Shown here: positions 1-10,799 of the stretch, piece after piece
Layout of the letters: each line of letters starts with the position of its first letter
How positions within the stretch are numbered: position 1 is the stretch's first letter
NCBI GenBank assembly: GCA_037893225.1
Contig: JAZGUH010000155.1
Location: 496,001-560,000, forward strand
Reading direction: 5' to 3'
Origin: Hippasteria phrygiana
Taxonomy: Eukaryota; Echinodermata; Asteroidea; Valvatida; Goniasteridae
Length of the DNA: 64,000 bases
The notes under the pieces: generated by a model
What the model was told of the DNA's origin: nothing
The model's input: the letters and a program-made list of their open reading frames with translations, nothing else
Databases searched by the model: none
Position numbers and translations under genes: made by a program

Positions 1-322
1 GTACAAGGTTAGGTGTAGTTACGTGCAGCGAACTGCGTCGCGTCTTGAGAAAAGATTAAAACACGTGGCGCGCATCCATTGTACATTGTGATGTGCAATG
101 TCATGTCGTCTTCACAAAATATACGACACGATCGTTTGTTGACAGCTCGCCCATGGTATTATCATCTGTGTTACTAATCAATAATGCTGAAATAGAAACA
201 AACGCTAGTCTTTCTGGAGTGCCATAAAGTAGCCAACTGAAGGTAAATGTCGTAAAACTCCAAATACTCAACGAGCGAAGGGAAGCCTTGTCAAACCGGC
301 CCCCCGTTCTTGCCGCTCAATC

Positions 323-367
323 CAGGCGGGCCCGATCCTGGCGGGCCCGATCCCGGTGGCCCCGATC
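323..367. repeat. 15-bp GC-rich tandem repeat, three units
   Basis: Three imperfect units of CTGGCGGGCCCGATC follow one another; the third carries TGGCCCC in place of GGGCCC. It is a small minisatellite with no visible flanking element. Confidence 0.7.
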
Positions 368-1671
368 TCATGATGCCGTGGTGACTTCCGTCATGTATTT
401 TTGTATTCCTCCGTTCTTCCGGTAATGAAAAAGTGACGTCATCACGATAATATCGAATATCGCGATATTTTTCTGCCGATATTTCTGTATCAAAATAAAT
501 GGATATCGAACAGCCTTAGCTGAAGCATGCAATCGGGGATCGCTGTTGACAATCTGGCTCTGAAGACGCGCGCGCTTAGCTTATCTTGGCATTTTTTTTC
601 ACTAGACCGCCGGACTACTTAGAAAAGGGTTTTGACTAGACCGCCGCTGTTTTTACTAGAATTTGTCTAGCGGACCAGCGTTAAGGTCGAACCCTGCCCA
701 TGTGATCGGAAGCAGTATGTTTTTGGCCTCATAGTCTTACTCTTACTCTTAGTTAAATATGTTTTGAACGAAAGAATCAACAATGCCGCGGCCCTCCGTG
801 CCCTTTCTGCAGATACAATTTGGCCTTGGTGCCCTACTTACTGGCCTTGGTGCCCTCTATAATTTTGCTTCATTCAAGGCCAAAGTGGCCTTGCCCTAAA
901 AATTTCAAAATTCAAGGCCTGTAACCCGTGACCAACAAACAATTGCCCTTATTTTTGAACGCGTGAGGGCGCTGCCAACATGTTTTTGGTCTACATTCCT
1001 GAAACCAAATAAAGTGTTCAAGTATCAGAAACCACATTCGGGCTCCAGACATTAAAAAATATGGGCAATAGCCTTTCCATTTTTAAAACTGCACAGGTAG
1101 GTATGGGCGGCCAAAAGTTACAAACACTTTCAATTTGTGAACATAAATTGTGATCCAAATCAAAAATGTTAGACAAATCTTTTGAAAGGCAAATGCATTA
1201 TTTATGTCATTTATTAGCTTGTTCCTAATATATTGAGCACTGTTTTAAATATTTTCTAGTATTTTTACAAAGTTTTGTTATTCTATTTTTGTTTCACACT
1301 ATTGGTTTTCCATACTTTGGTCAAACCTTGAATTGTATCCCAGCATCCCTTGTCAAGCACTTTGTCACAAGAAATTTAGAACTTACAGGTCGTGTGCAAC
1401 CCGTTCACTGTTTGAATAATAAAGATCGCGTGATTTTCAAAAATTGCGCACCATCTGTATTGCGCAAATTTTAAATTTACGCACGCAAACTAAGTTTGTG
1501 TGTTCAAAAATTGCAAAACGCGGATTTTTTTTTTAACGCGCGCCTTTGAAGATTGCGCTCAACATATATCTAGTATTTTGGTGGCCGTTGTAAGGTTGAA
1601 TTCAGATTATTTTGTTTGGATTTTACTTTTAGACATACTGAATTAATGAATAGAAAATCGTCAAACGCTGC

Positions 1672-1743
1672 CTTGGACCCTACTATCATTGACTATCGCC
1701 AGATCATGTCCAAATGTTAAAAAAAGGCGATAAAGGGTCCAAG
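1672..1743. repeat. Short inverted repeat CTTGGACCCT
   Basis: CTTGGACCCT at the left is matched by AGGGTCCAAG at the right, and TATCGCC/GGCGATA also pair inside, giving a 72-bp hairpin. It may be the relic of a tiny foldback element. No target duplication is evident. Confidence 0.5.
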
Positions 1744-2594
1744 TTACTCGGACTACACTAGCCGTAAAGGTAGGGTTGAAAAAACAAACGAATCGAAATG
1801 CGGGAGTGGAATTGGCAAGTCAAAAGAGCATTTCTTTTTTTTCCTTTATGTTTTTTATTAAAAAGTAAATTTCGATTTTCAATAAATTTCCTTGACCCAC
1901 CCACCCACATTTTCGAAAAGAAATCGAAATTTTAAAACATTGAAAATGTTGAATGGCCCTTATATAGTACAACGTTACTGATGTATAAAAAGCTACGACC
2001 GTCGAATGACAATCACAGAAATATACAACAAAATTTACCGTCACTTCGTTGAATATCCACATTCATGCCGACTTTTAGTGTGCAGGCATCCATTCTGAAG
2101 TCTTTCACCCTTGGCAAATACAATCTGAAAGTTAAGATCTCGAAATATTCGAGGTAAACCGGAACCCTTTTCGAAGGCCTGGGATTTCTCCCGTTGAAAT
2201 TTTGAACAACCTGCTACGCGTGCGCAGAAACGTAAACAGACATTGCCAGAAAAAAGAAATCGCAACGGTGGTATTGCGCCCTCTCGTGGCGCGTTACCGG
2301 CATGCGCTTTGTCAGCCGTGTCCGAAACGGCTTCCAGAGAGCTACGGCTACGTCTATTGTCAGCATGTGTCACGTATTTGAAACCGGCGGAAACCGAGAC
2401 CTAGCTCAAGACACAAGATTTGGACGCGGCCTAATTTACTCTCGTTTGCGGAAGCGCTGTAAATAATTTCACATTGTTGTGAGTTAACTGATGTTCTCAT
2501 CGTCGTAAATGAGTTAACATTGCAGAGAAAATCATTTTGAATGTACACATCTATTTGGGCAAGTTTTTGCAGCGCATGCATTTCTGGTAATAAT

Positions 2595-2619
2595 ATTTAT
2601 TTATTTATTTATTTATTTA
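2595..2619. repeat. (TTTA)n microsatellite
   Basis: Six tandem TTTA units, followed about 65 bases later by a run of about 19 A residues (2686-2704). The pair could be retroelement tails, but no element body is recognisable beside them. Confidence 0.8.
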
Positions 2620-2870
2620 CTTCGATATCCAACATAAACAGCGGAGACCCGCCACTTACAGGTATCATATAAGCAATATGTGTTTAAAAAAAAAAAAAAA
2701 AAAATTACATCGAAAATATAATACAAATCCCCAAATATTCATCAAAGAGATATACATCAAAGAGACGGAGCCTGTTTATTTTATTCAAGTATTCAAGGTT
2801 TTAGGTTGGTAATGGAGCTCGGAGCTGGGGATCATGATCAGCTGGAGATGAAACCAAATCCAAAGACGTT

Positions 2871-2921
2871 TAATAATAATAATAATTATAAATATTAGTA
2901 TTATTATTATTATTATTATTA
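2871..2921. repeat. (ATT)n tract, probably split SINE tail
   Basis: An ATT/AAT microsatellite ends directly at the left terminus of the TTTTCCCGG element. A matching (ATT)n tract sits at that element's right end (3833-3850), next to a tRNA-derived SINE. The simplest reading is one SINE tail split by the later insertion of the element. Confidence 0.55.
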
Positions 2922-3832
2922 TTTTCCCGGACGATTTCGCAAAATGTACATTTGAATTTGTAAAACTTGAATTCAATTTCGCGCTGATTTTTGAGAACGA
3001 CCTATATCCGGGTTTCATTTTTGCAGAAACTAGCATTCGATTTAATTTTGTATCATTCAAATAAATGAATGTGTATAACGTTTCATTTAAACGATTACAA
3101 AAACGTGATTAGGCTTTCGGTTTGACGTATGCGTGGCCGATTATTAAGAATATGCAATCTATTTCGCAGCAAATCCATTTGTCATTGTGACACGGCCTGA
3201 ATTAAATATTCTTTTTCATTTGTTATAATTTAAATTCGCAAATTCTGCATTCAATTTAAATAAAATATATAGGCCTATACAATTCATGACTTTGATTAAT
3301 TCATTAATCAATCAATCAATCAATCAATGTATTGTAGGCCTTATTGATCATTGATGTGTGTGTTCTTTTTTATTGTTGGTTCTTTGTCTTAATTGTATTT
3401 TAATGTTTTTCTGTATTTCTTTAAGTTCTCTCTCATTTTATCAGTTCGGTTGTCTATCCGTCAATAACCTGTCTACCAAGACATCGAGGGAGATATGTCT
3501 GAGAATTCCAATGCTCAGTGACCAGGCATACGTTAAAAACATTGCGCGGGAAATCGGCTGCACATTTAGTGAAATAGATTGATGATAAATTAAAAGAAAA
3601 ACAGGATTGCGGATGTGTATTCGAATTCGCGCTAAAATGAATTATCAATATACTAAATTCAGTGCACATTCGGGAAATCGCACGCTGATTTGTTACGTCT
3701 GAATGCACCTTTATGGAAATAGAATTATCAATTGTTAAATAGAAAACGGGATTGTGAACGTTCATTCTAAAAAGAAAGCATCCTTTACAAATTAATGTGC
3801 ACATTTTCCGAAATCGTCTGGGAAAACCTATA
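2922..3832. mobile_element. MITE of the TTTTCCCGGCC-TIR family (copy a)
   Basis: The left end reads TTTTCCCGGACGATTTCGC and the right end is its near-perfect reverse complement, ending GGGAAAACCTATA. About 38 bases of the termini pair with few mismatches. The 911-bp interior is AT-rich, carries repeated ATTCAAATTCG-like phrases, and has no transposase frame, so it is non-autonomous. Other copies or ends lie at 7102, 7621, 16205, 17283, 27443 and 29789. Both flanks are (ATT)n. The superfamily cannot be set from the sequence; TA targets are plausible in other copies. Confidence 0.8.
3295..3328. repeat. (AATC)n microsatellite
   Basis: Five or six AATC units lie inside the TTTTCCCGG element. Confidence 0.7.
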
Positions 3833-4115
3833 TTATTATTATTATTATTTCTTTCTGGTAATGAAACCAAGGATTCCTCAAAAGCGCCCTAGGCACTGTA
3901 GCTCGAAAGCGTGAAGAAACCTGCAGAGATAAGACAATGAGAAGAAGTTAATGTTAAAGTTACAAGTGGGAGGAAAACCCCAGAAGAATATTCTGGGGAA
4001 AACCCACGGAATCAGGTAGGGACTGAAAACCCAATCTACATGTGGACCAGGGCAGGAATCGAACCCGGGCCACAGCGCGAAAGGCGGGGACAGTAACCAC
4101 TGCGCCACCCAATGG
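3833..4115 (-). mobile_element. tRNA-derived SINE, family A (copy 1)
   Basis: On the minus strand the element starts with a tRNA-like head containing an A box (TGGCGCAGTGG) and a B box (GGGTTCGATTCC), the two internal RNA polymerase III promoter elements. A body follows with an internal palindrome around CCCCAGAATATTC, then GGAATCCTTGGTTTCATTACC and an (AAT)n tail. The body phrase GTGGGTTTTCC...GGTTTTCCTCCCAC resembles a conserved SINE core motif I know from fish elements; that link is unverified. Other copies are at 8258-8572, 10160-10325 and 58435-58757. Confidence 0.85.
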
Positions 4116-4405
4116 CCAGGCGCAAGGTTTGGAGGCTGGATGGTGGCGCCGGGCGGCTGATATCAGAAAGTTACGATATCATAGGACACTGTGGAAAGTG
4201 AAAAAATACAAAATGCAGCTAGTACAACAGGAACTTGCAAAAACCTTCTTTCTAAAATATCTGTCCCACCGCGCTTTAGCTCTAAGCCAAGCACTATTTT
4301 GTGTCATCTATCGTCAAATATCATATCGCTAATGTGAAAAATCATACGGTTTTTACTGCCCAATAGTCCCATCCTTGGTGCCATCTTGTAATTGGCTATT
4401 ACATA

Positions 4406-5230
4406 GGGTGCGTTCGAGTAGCTCACCCGGGTCGACTCGGGTTAGCCCCGTGCCGTTCGATTAGGTCTGACGTCATACCCGGGGCTCACTCGGGTCAGCC
4501 ACCACAGACCCTGCTCGCGAAGCGGAGTCACTGACGGAATTACGTCACACACGTGCGTATATCCACAGATTCTACTGGAGCGGGGAATTTAAAATGTTGA
4601 CCTCAAGGGCGATTGCGCAGTAATGCACTAATTCGCAAGACACCAACCGCAAAACACGTAAGAAAATTACATTTTCTCCCGCAGGAAACTGTTCAGAATT
4701 ACAAAAAAAATGATGTCAATAGAATTAAGAGGAGTATACTTTAGGTTGATAAATTTATTTTGGAATGATAAAAACAACCTTGACTCGGAATGGATCAAAT
4801 ATAAATAGGGGTCCGTAACCACACAATCGCCGACTCTTATTCCTCCATGGCCGACTCACTTGCAAAGTGACATTAACAGGAGAGGGCGTTTGAGCCGCGT
4901 TCTATTAGCCCAGCTCCACTGATCTCTTTATAAACTGGATAGCTCATTGCCATTGCGCGCTGTACATGCAACTGAAGCCAGCACCCGCCATATTACCACT
5001 CCCAATTTACCACTAATCGCTATGTAAGTAGAAAGAGGATGAAATGAGACCCTGGGGACAAGGTTTAAAAACCTGTTGTATTGGGAGTAAAAACATGGCG
5101 GACGGTGGCCTCAACTTGTAAAGCCGATGCGCTATCCAGTTCATATAGAGATCAGTGGCCCAGCTCTCGTGGCTGACCCGGCCATCTGCCTTCAATCGAG
5201 TCGATCCGGGTGAGCTACTCGAACGCACCC
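4406..5230. mobile_element. MITE with TIR GGGTGCGTTCGAGTAG, 5-bp TSD
   Basis: The left end GGGTGCGTTCGAGTAGCTCA is mirrored at the right by TGAGCTACTCGAACGCACCC, with pairing continuing through ACCCGGGTCGACTCG. The element is flanked on both sides by ACATA (4401-4405 and 5231-5235), a perfect 5-bp target duplication. No transposase frame is present. A second inverted repeat inside (CACTGATCTCTTTATA at 4917 against its partner ending 5157) suggests another element inserted within it. The family is not identified. Confidence 0.82.
4917..5157. mobile_element. Internal inverted-repeat element nested in 4406-5230
   Basis: CACTGATCTCTTTATAAACT at the left pairs with its reverse complement (two mismatches) ending at 5157, then GGATAGC pairs with GCTATCC. 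A related fragment (GTACGAACAACTGAAACCAG, AGCCGCCATATTACC) occurs at about 50566-50605, which shows it is an interspersed repeat rather than a local palindrome. Confidence 0.55.
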
Positions 5231-5291
5231 ACATATGATTTGCTCGTGTATAGTTCCTCCAGTGTGTAGTGTAAGCGTTGAAAAACACAAT

Positions 5292-5781
5292 GAGTGCGTT
5301 CGATTAGCTTACACCATAAACACGGGGTTACACCGCGGGGAAGCCACGAAATGAGGCAAATCGAATGCGGTGTATTTGCCTAGGCATGCTGGGAAAATTA
5401 AGGTCAAAAGTCGTTTGGGGCGGGAACTTTAAAAAGGGTAAAATGTTAACACAGGCTCGCTGTCGTCTGCTCTACCGGAAAAATCTTGACCATGACGACA
5501 TGATAATTATAAAATTTACAATTCACACACAGTCTAGTCCCCAACTGGCAATGTCCCTAACTGTTAATGTCAGAAAAATACACTCTTTGCTTTCCAATTT
5601 ATGTCACAATTTGTACATTTACTCACGTCGAATTCGAATTCGCCGCCATGTTTACGTTTTCAGCTAGGCGGTGACGTCATTACACCCGGGCAGCCACCAG
5701 AGACCCGCTCGCTAGCTGGGGTTGTGGTGGTTGACACCGGGGTAGACACGAGTATCACGTGATGACTAATCGAACGGTCTC
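5292..5781. mobile_element. MITE with TIR GAGTGCGTTCGATTAG
   Basis: GAGTGCGTTCGATTAG at the left is mirrored by CTAATCGAACGGTCTC at the right. The terminal motif GTGCGTTCGA(T/G)TAG is shared with the element at 4406-5230, so the two are probably related families inserted 62 bases apart. The interior is non-coding. Confidence 0.7.
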
Positions 5782-5830
5782 ATCACGTGCACCAAGTTCT
5801 TATTCTGACTATATTTTGTTTCTTATTTTT

Positions 5831-5842
5831 TTTGGGGGGGGG
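5831..5842. repeat. Short G homopolymer
   Basis: A run of nine G, then TGGG, after a T-rich stretch. No element ends are seen around it. Confidence 0.5.
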
Positions 5843-7100
5843 TGGGAATTTTCTGTTAAAAACGGTTTAGAGTAAACTTCAAACATTGCTCTTTTGTTAG
5901 ACAAAATCCCCAATTTATTTAATTTAATTGCCTCAAATTATTTTCATTTTTGCATTTTGTTCTCACACTAAACCTCTGTTGTCCCCATTATTATTTTTCA
6001 GACCAGTTTTACCATAGAACCTATTGGCGGCCCATAATTAAGCATTCCCCATCAAACATGTTTTTTTTAATTGTCAAACGGTGCAACGGGCTAGTGAAAT
6101 GTTCAGTTGACTAGCCCAGCGGGTTAGTAAAAATCATCGGTGCAAGGACTGCTGCGACTATAAGCAGTGTTTTCTATATGACGTTTTTGGAAAATGCTTG
6201 AAAGTTGGAAGAGTCCCGGAACTTAACCAACTTCACTTTCGTTATTATTTATCATTGTGGAATTGCCCCGATGTTATTCTATTTAATCAGCGCGGCCGCA
6301 GTCAGTACACATCCATAAATAACGAGCAAACAGAGTGTAGGATCTGTTGATTTCCATTCACTGGGCGAGGATGAAGTTTAGATAACTTCACGGTCGTGCA
6401 TTTGCCGTGGACCGCCGTGGTTGTAGAACGGGGCTGGCACGGACCACACACGTCGACCAACTCGGCCCGGGAGCAGACCGCCCGTGTGGTACGCAGCCGG
6501 GTGGGATAGATCTGAACTTCCAATGTAAACATTGAGAGGCAATCTGAAAAGAATGGACAAGTCCACATTGCTCGATAGATGGTTTTCATGCTTCGCATGT
6601 TAGGGTTTTAGCCCCGTCCCAAAATGGTTCCGTCTGATTCTAATTATGTTCAGCTGGGAGCAGGGTTGGTCGATTGAACAATTCATGGGGAGAAATTAGT
6701 GCAGGATTTAATCAAGTGCCCAAATCACTAATCTTTGTTGTGTGTTTGCTTGTTCGTTTGATTTCAATCTGTCCCTGTCTTTTTGCATGGAGAAAAATAT
6801 TATTATTAGTCATGAAACAAGTCAAGATCCAAACTGGGGCATCATGGGCGGTTAAATTCTTAGATCATGATGCATCCAAAAATGTGAGATTTGCAATATT
6901 TTTCAAATTTGCATAGGCCTAAACGTCAAATTTTCTCAGAACCAGATTTTCTCACTAAATCTCTTCTCCCGCCAAATAGACTTGAAAGTCATGGTAGGAA
7001 TACGCATTAGAGAAAAGCAAAATAATACAACTCAGAATCAAATAAAGTTAGAACCAAACATTTTCAAGGTGGTCAAGTTCCACATTTTAATATTTTTATT
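5843..7100. other. No gene or clear element
   Basis: I see nothing I can support here. A small block (about 6080-6130) repeats GGGCTAGTGAAAT/GACTAGCCCAGCGGG as a weak inverted pair. Frames of up to about 98 codons on the minus strand near 6300-6600 have no recognisable domain. Confidence 0.5.
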
Positions 7101-7620
7101 ATAGGTTTCCCGGCCAATTTCGTAAAGTGTTCATTCACTTCTGAAAATCGGTCATTCATTTTCGTCTGAATTTGAATGCACGCCTTTAATCCTGTTTCAA
7201 TTCAACGAAAGTTCAATTGTTTTTAGTGTCCGTGCATTCGGTTTTGAGAAACAGGCGGCCAGTTACGTTACCTGTGCAAGAAAAAAAAGATGCCATTTCC
7301 AGCTGAGTTCAGCTGAGTTTAGGAATACAATTTCGTGAATGTGCAAACAAAAGTAAGTTTTTTCACTCAAAATAGCAGATTACATCGCACAAATCCAAAC
7401 CTGATGCAGAATCTAATAAATTGAAGCAGATATTGAAATGAGATGGTATACGCTCATGCACAAACTTATCTCCCTCGATGCCTGGCGCAGAGAGAAACTA
7501 TTGAGGGCTAAAGCCGCTTCACAGTATATTCTTATCCAGGTAATTGCGGGGTTAAGCGTTTCTCTTACCCGGGTAATTGCAGGGTTAACGAAAAATGTAA
7601 CCCCGAGATTACCTGGGTAA

Positions 7621-8222
7621 TATAGGTTTTCCCGGCCAATTTGCGAATTTTTCTGATCATGCACTTTCGTTATTGGTCATTCAAATTCGCGTGGTTTTTA
7701 CACATCTGATCAAATTAAGGTTTCTTTTTCACTGTTTGGGCATTCAGTTTAAATTTGTAAGCACCCAAGATTTTGTTCCTAAAGTGCGTTTTCGTTTAGG
7801 GGCATTCTATTTCGTTTTTTTGCATTCAAGAATTCATTTGTTGCATTCTTAAATTGAGTTTTGTGACATTCTTTAACGGTTGAAGCATTCAAATTAGCAA
7901 ACGTCGGTGTGCATATGACGTATGGCCATGCTTGATAAATGGTGAAATATGTTTGCCTATTTAGTGAAAATGAATGACCGATCAACCCCTCACCGCTGGT
8001 CCAAACGAAATTGAATGAACAATACGATAGTTTTAATTTGAGTGCATCTTTTACAGGCACGAGTGAAGCTAAAAGACGATAGAATGTTCGGATAGTGAAT
8101 TTGAATGATTATTTTTGATTGTCGAATGACTATCTGCGTGATCATTCAATTTCAATCTAAACTGAATGAGCCAGGCGTTAAAATGAACGAAAACATGGTG
8201 AAATTGGCCGGGAAAACCTATA
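7621..8222. mobile_element. TTTTCCCGGCC-family MITE (copy c), nested
   Basis: TATAGGTTTTCCCGGCCAAT at the left is mirrored by ATTGGCCGGGAAAACCTATA at the right. The 602-bp interior has repeated TTCAAATTCG/CGAATTTGAATG phrases and no transposase. TA dinucleotides next to both ends fit a TA target. It lies inside copy b. Confidence 0.85.
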
Positions 8223-8257
8223 TAATGACAAAAGTACCCCTAAGGAGACACTTTGTC

Positions 8258-8572
8258 ATAATTATAATTATTATTATTATTATTATTATTATTATAATAT
8301 TCTTTCTGGTACAATGAAACCAAGGATTCCACAAAAGTGCCCTAGGCACTGTAGCTCGAAAGCCTGAAGAAACCTGTAGAGAGAAGACAATGAGAAGAAG
8401 TTACAGTTTTAGAAGTGGGAGGAAAACCCCAGAAGAATATTCTGGGGAAAACCCACGGAACAGGTAGGGACTGAAAACACAATCCACATCTGGACCAGGG
8501 TAGGAATCGAACCCGGGCCACAGCGGTGAAAGGCGGGGACAGAAACCACTACGCCATCCTGCCAACCTGGCA
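8258..8572 (-). mobile_element. tRNA-derived SINE, family A (copy 2)
   Basis: Same structure as the copy at 3833-4115, nearly full length. It has an (ATT)n tail (8258-8296) on the left, body GGTACAATGAAACCAAGGAT and CCCCAGAAGAATATTCTGGG, and a tRNA-like head on the right with B box GGTTCGATTCC read on the minus strand. The A box is degraded (GGATGGCGTAGTGG). It lies inside interrupted MITE copy b. Confidence 0.82.
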
Positions 8573-8705
8573 TGTTCACACTACGCTTCTCGGGGTTAGA
8601 AATTTTCCCGGTTAACTTCATCAAAAGTCCACTTAACCCTGGTAATTTCTAACCATTATACTCGCGAGGTGGGTTAACCCACAAATGGAATCGAACGCTC
8701 TGGTA

Positions 8706-8905
8706 CACTGTAAAAAGGAGTTGGTCAAAATGTGTTGATATTTTGCCCAATGTTGGGCAACATATCAACTTTCCACAATCTTGGGCAAATTCTTCAAAAT
8801 AATTGGTCCATTTTTACCTGAATTAACCAACAATGTGGTAAATTAATACCAATGTTGGGTAAATAACACTTGCCCAATTATGTTTTACCCAATGTTTTTA
8901 CAGTG
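8706..8905. mobile_element. 200-bp MITE with TIR CACTGTAAAAA, TA flanks
   Basis: CACTGTAAAAA at 8706 is mirrored by TTTTTACAGTG at 8905, with TA directly outside both ends. The interior repeats CCCAATGTTGGGCAA and TTACCCAATG, a motif seen several times within the element. A TA target duplication fits Tc1/mariner-type elements, but the enzyme family is an inference. Confidence 0.78.
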
Positions 8906-9403
8906 TAGCGAAAAATGAAACGCGTGTTCAGAGCGATTCTCAAAATCTCGGCGGAATGGAATTAAATTTCTATCCAAATAAATGAACATTTTGCAAAATT
9001 GGCCGGGAAAACCTACCGGTATAATATCAAGTTTGCATGAATTCCACGTGTTATGTTATGAATCCCCCTCCCCCCACCTAAGTTTTAAAATTTTCTTGGC
9101 GAAGTTTCCATTATTTAGTTGATTTCAATATTAAATAGCTCGCCTGAAATCTATTTCTAACCAGAATTTCTTGTAAACATTGTTGATGGGTTGTTTGAGA
9201 GGAGTGATTTCAGTACTATTTTAGTTCCTTGCTCTTTCGGCAAGGAGTTGCGTGTTATATCAACATAAATAGCGCCCTCTTTCATTTCCAAGAATTTAAA
9301 AACTACCACTTCCTTTCACTTCCAATGAAAACAAGCATTGCTCACTTCGTATTTTCGTAACACATGATAGTATGCCCGAAGACAAGTTCTAGAAATCTAT
9401 TGC

Positions 9404-9742
9404 ATGCATGTTTCTTTTACCCCACCATTTTTGGGTAAAAATCGTCTCGGACTTCGACAAGAGCAGAAACCCACCAGAGCCGGACGATTAGCTCGCGGCT
9501 TTATGCCCGGTCACACCACCCAGGCCGTTATGATGCCGCGGATTCCTCGTAACCATTTGAAGGAATACTATTTGTAAGGGGGAGGGAAGCGAACTCGGGG
9601 ATGGCATCAAGGAATTCATGAGGTATAAACCAAGGATGACGCAGTGTTTACTGGGGAGGAGATGGAGATGGATTTGCATCAGGAACAGACGGACGAAGAC
9701 GATGAAGGAGACAGGGCTTCAAGGAGGACATGTAGGCAGGAA
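9404..9742 (+). pseudogene. Possible decayed coding stretch, unrecognised
   Basis: One frame reads on with only two stops. A 57-residue segment starts at the ATG at 9404 (containing ARGFMPGHTTQAVMMPRIPR) and stops at 9575-9577. The same frame then runs through a stop at 9626-9628 and continues into an acidic segment (MEMDLHQEQTDEDDEGD) ending at a TAA just after 9740. A basic-then-acidic pattern with two stops could be a decayed transposase or host exon. I do not recognise the family, and chance is a real alternative. Confidence 0.2.
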
Positions 9743-10159
9743 AGATAAATCATCTCTTTAGGATCATGGAAGACAGATGGAGTCCTGTCGTCATACTCTT
9801 AGCATTGATTCAAGTCTCACTTTTCTAACTGACTGTCATTCCTAGTATCCATATAGGAGTTTTATTATAATATACGGGTCGGACCTTTGATAATTAAAAT
9901 ACTTGCAAGTCTATTAAACCAAAACGAGACCTTGGCATTTCCAAACTATTTGCCAAACCCACTAACGGCATTTTAAAGCTTTATCTTAAATTATCATTAT
10001 TATGTGAGGCTGTGAGCTCTTGTCCAATTTTTAGAATATCTACAATGCCTGTCAATAATGCAAATTTTTTAGCATTGATATTTATTATTTGGCATATTAG
10101 AGCCGGGATAGCTCTCGACTTATTTCCAGTGGGGTCCCATGATAGAAGATGAGGAAGGA

Positions 10160-10325
10160 AGTTACAGTTTTAGACGTGGGAGGAAAACCCTAGAGAATAA
10201 TTCTGGAGAAAACCCACGGAATCAGGTAGGGAACTGAAAACCCAATCCACATGTTGGCCACAGCGGGATTCGAACCGGGGTCATTGTGGTGGAAGGCGAG
10301 GAAAGTACCACTACACCAACCTGAT
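10160..10325 (-). mobile_element. tRNA-derived SINE, family A (copy 3, truncated)
   Basis: The tRNA-like head (B box GGTTCGAATCC, A box TGGTGTAGTGG, on the minus strand) and the central core (GGGAGGAAAACCC to GGAGAAAACCCACGG) are present. The 3' part with GGTTTCATTACC and the (AAT)n tail is missing. It is more diverged than the other copies, so probably older. Confidence 0.8.
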
Positions 10326-10432
10326 TCTTCATCGGTATTTTATTTGCTCGAAATTATGCACTGGTCCGGGCGATTTATCCGCGTAGGAGTGCATGCCAAA
10401 CCTCGAGTAGATTCCTCACTGGGGTTGACTGC

Positions 10433-10585
10433 GAGTGGGGGGGGGGGGGGGGGGGGGGGATGACTGTGTCGGCGAGTGGGGGGGGGGGTGGCAATTGGGG
10501 GATGGGGTGACCAAAATCCCGGCCAGCCAAAGAAATTCGAAAAGTGTGGGGGGGGGGGGGGGGGTGAGGGGGGAGGGGGAGGGAC
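10433..10585. repeat. G-rich tracts
   Basis: Three long G runs interrupted by short spacers. Frames across them encode only poly-Gly on one strand or poly-Pro on the other. Another G run lies at 10748-10788. The setting (GGGG...TGCAATGGCCCATCCCCCC) suggests relics of the G-rich hAT-like elements seen elsewhere, but termini are not clear. Confidence 0.7.
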
Positions 10586-10799
10586 ATGTACCGGTACATG
10601 TACGCCTAATGCAAATAATGCAAATATGCATACTTATGTCCCTATGCCTGACAACACAACAGTGCATTTAAAGTTTTTGTACTGTACATTTTAACTGATG
10701 AAAAGTTACACAAAAATCAGCATTTTTGTTTTTCACCACACAAATCGGGGGTGGGGGGTGGGGGGGGGGGGGGGGGGTGATGCAATGGCCCATCCCCCC

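Larger units (their letters stand above)
1..2585. other. No gene recognised; sparse short repeats
   Basis: I see no coding region, RNA gene or intact element here. Small structures are a GC-rich 15-bp tandem repeat (323-367), a locally duplicated phrase TTGGCCTTGGTGCCCT around 820-862, and a short inverted repeat at 1672-1743. Short open frames in this stretch look random: composition is AT-rich, there is no splice context, and nothing resembles a known family. Confidence 0.6.
7102..9018. mobile_element. TTTTCCCGGCC-family MITE (copy b), interrupted
   Basis: The left part (7102 to about 7487) aligns closely to the intact copy at 16205-16700, including the phrase CTCGATGCCTGG. The right part (about 8936-9018) matches that copy's end, TGAACATTTTGCA then AATTGGCCGGGAAAACCTA. 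Between the two parts lie about 1.4 kb absent from the 16205 copy, holding a second MITE of the same family, a SINE and a TA-flanked MITE. The host element is therefore the oldest layer. Confidence 0.78.

Noticed and set aside
10375..10694. Poly-Gly and poly-Pro frames of 70-83 codons
   Set aside because: Direct translation of G/C homopolymer runs; no independent coding signal.
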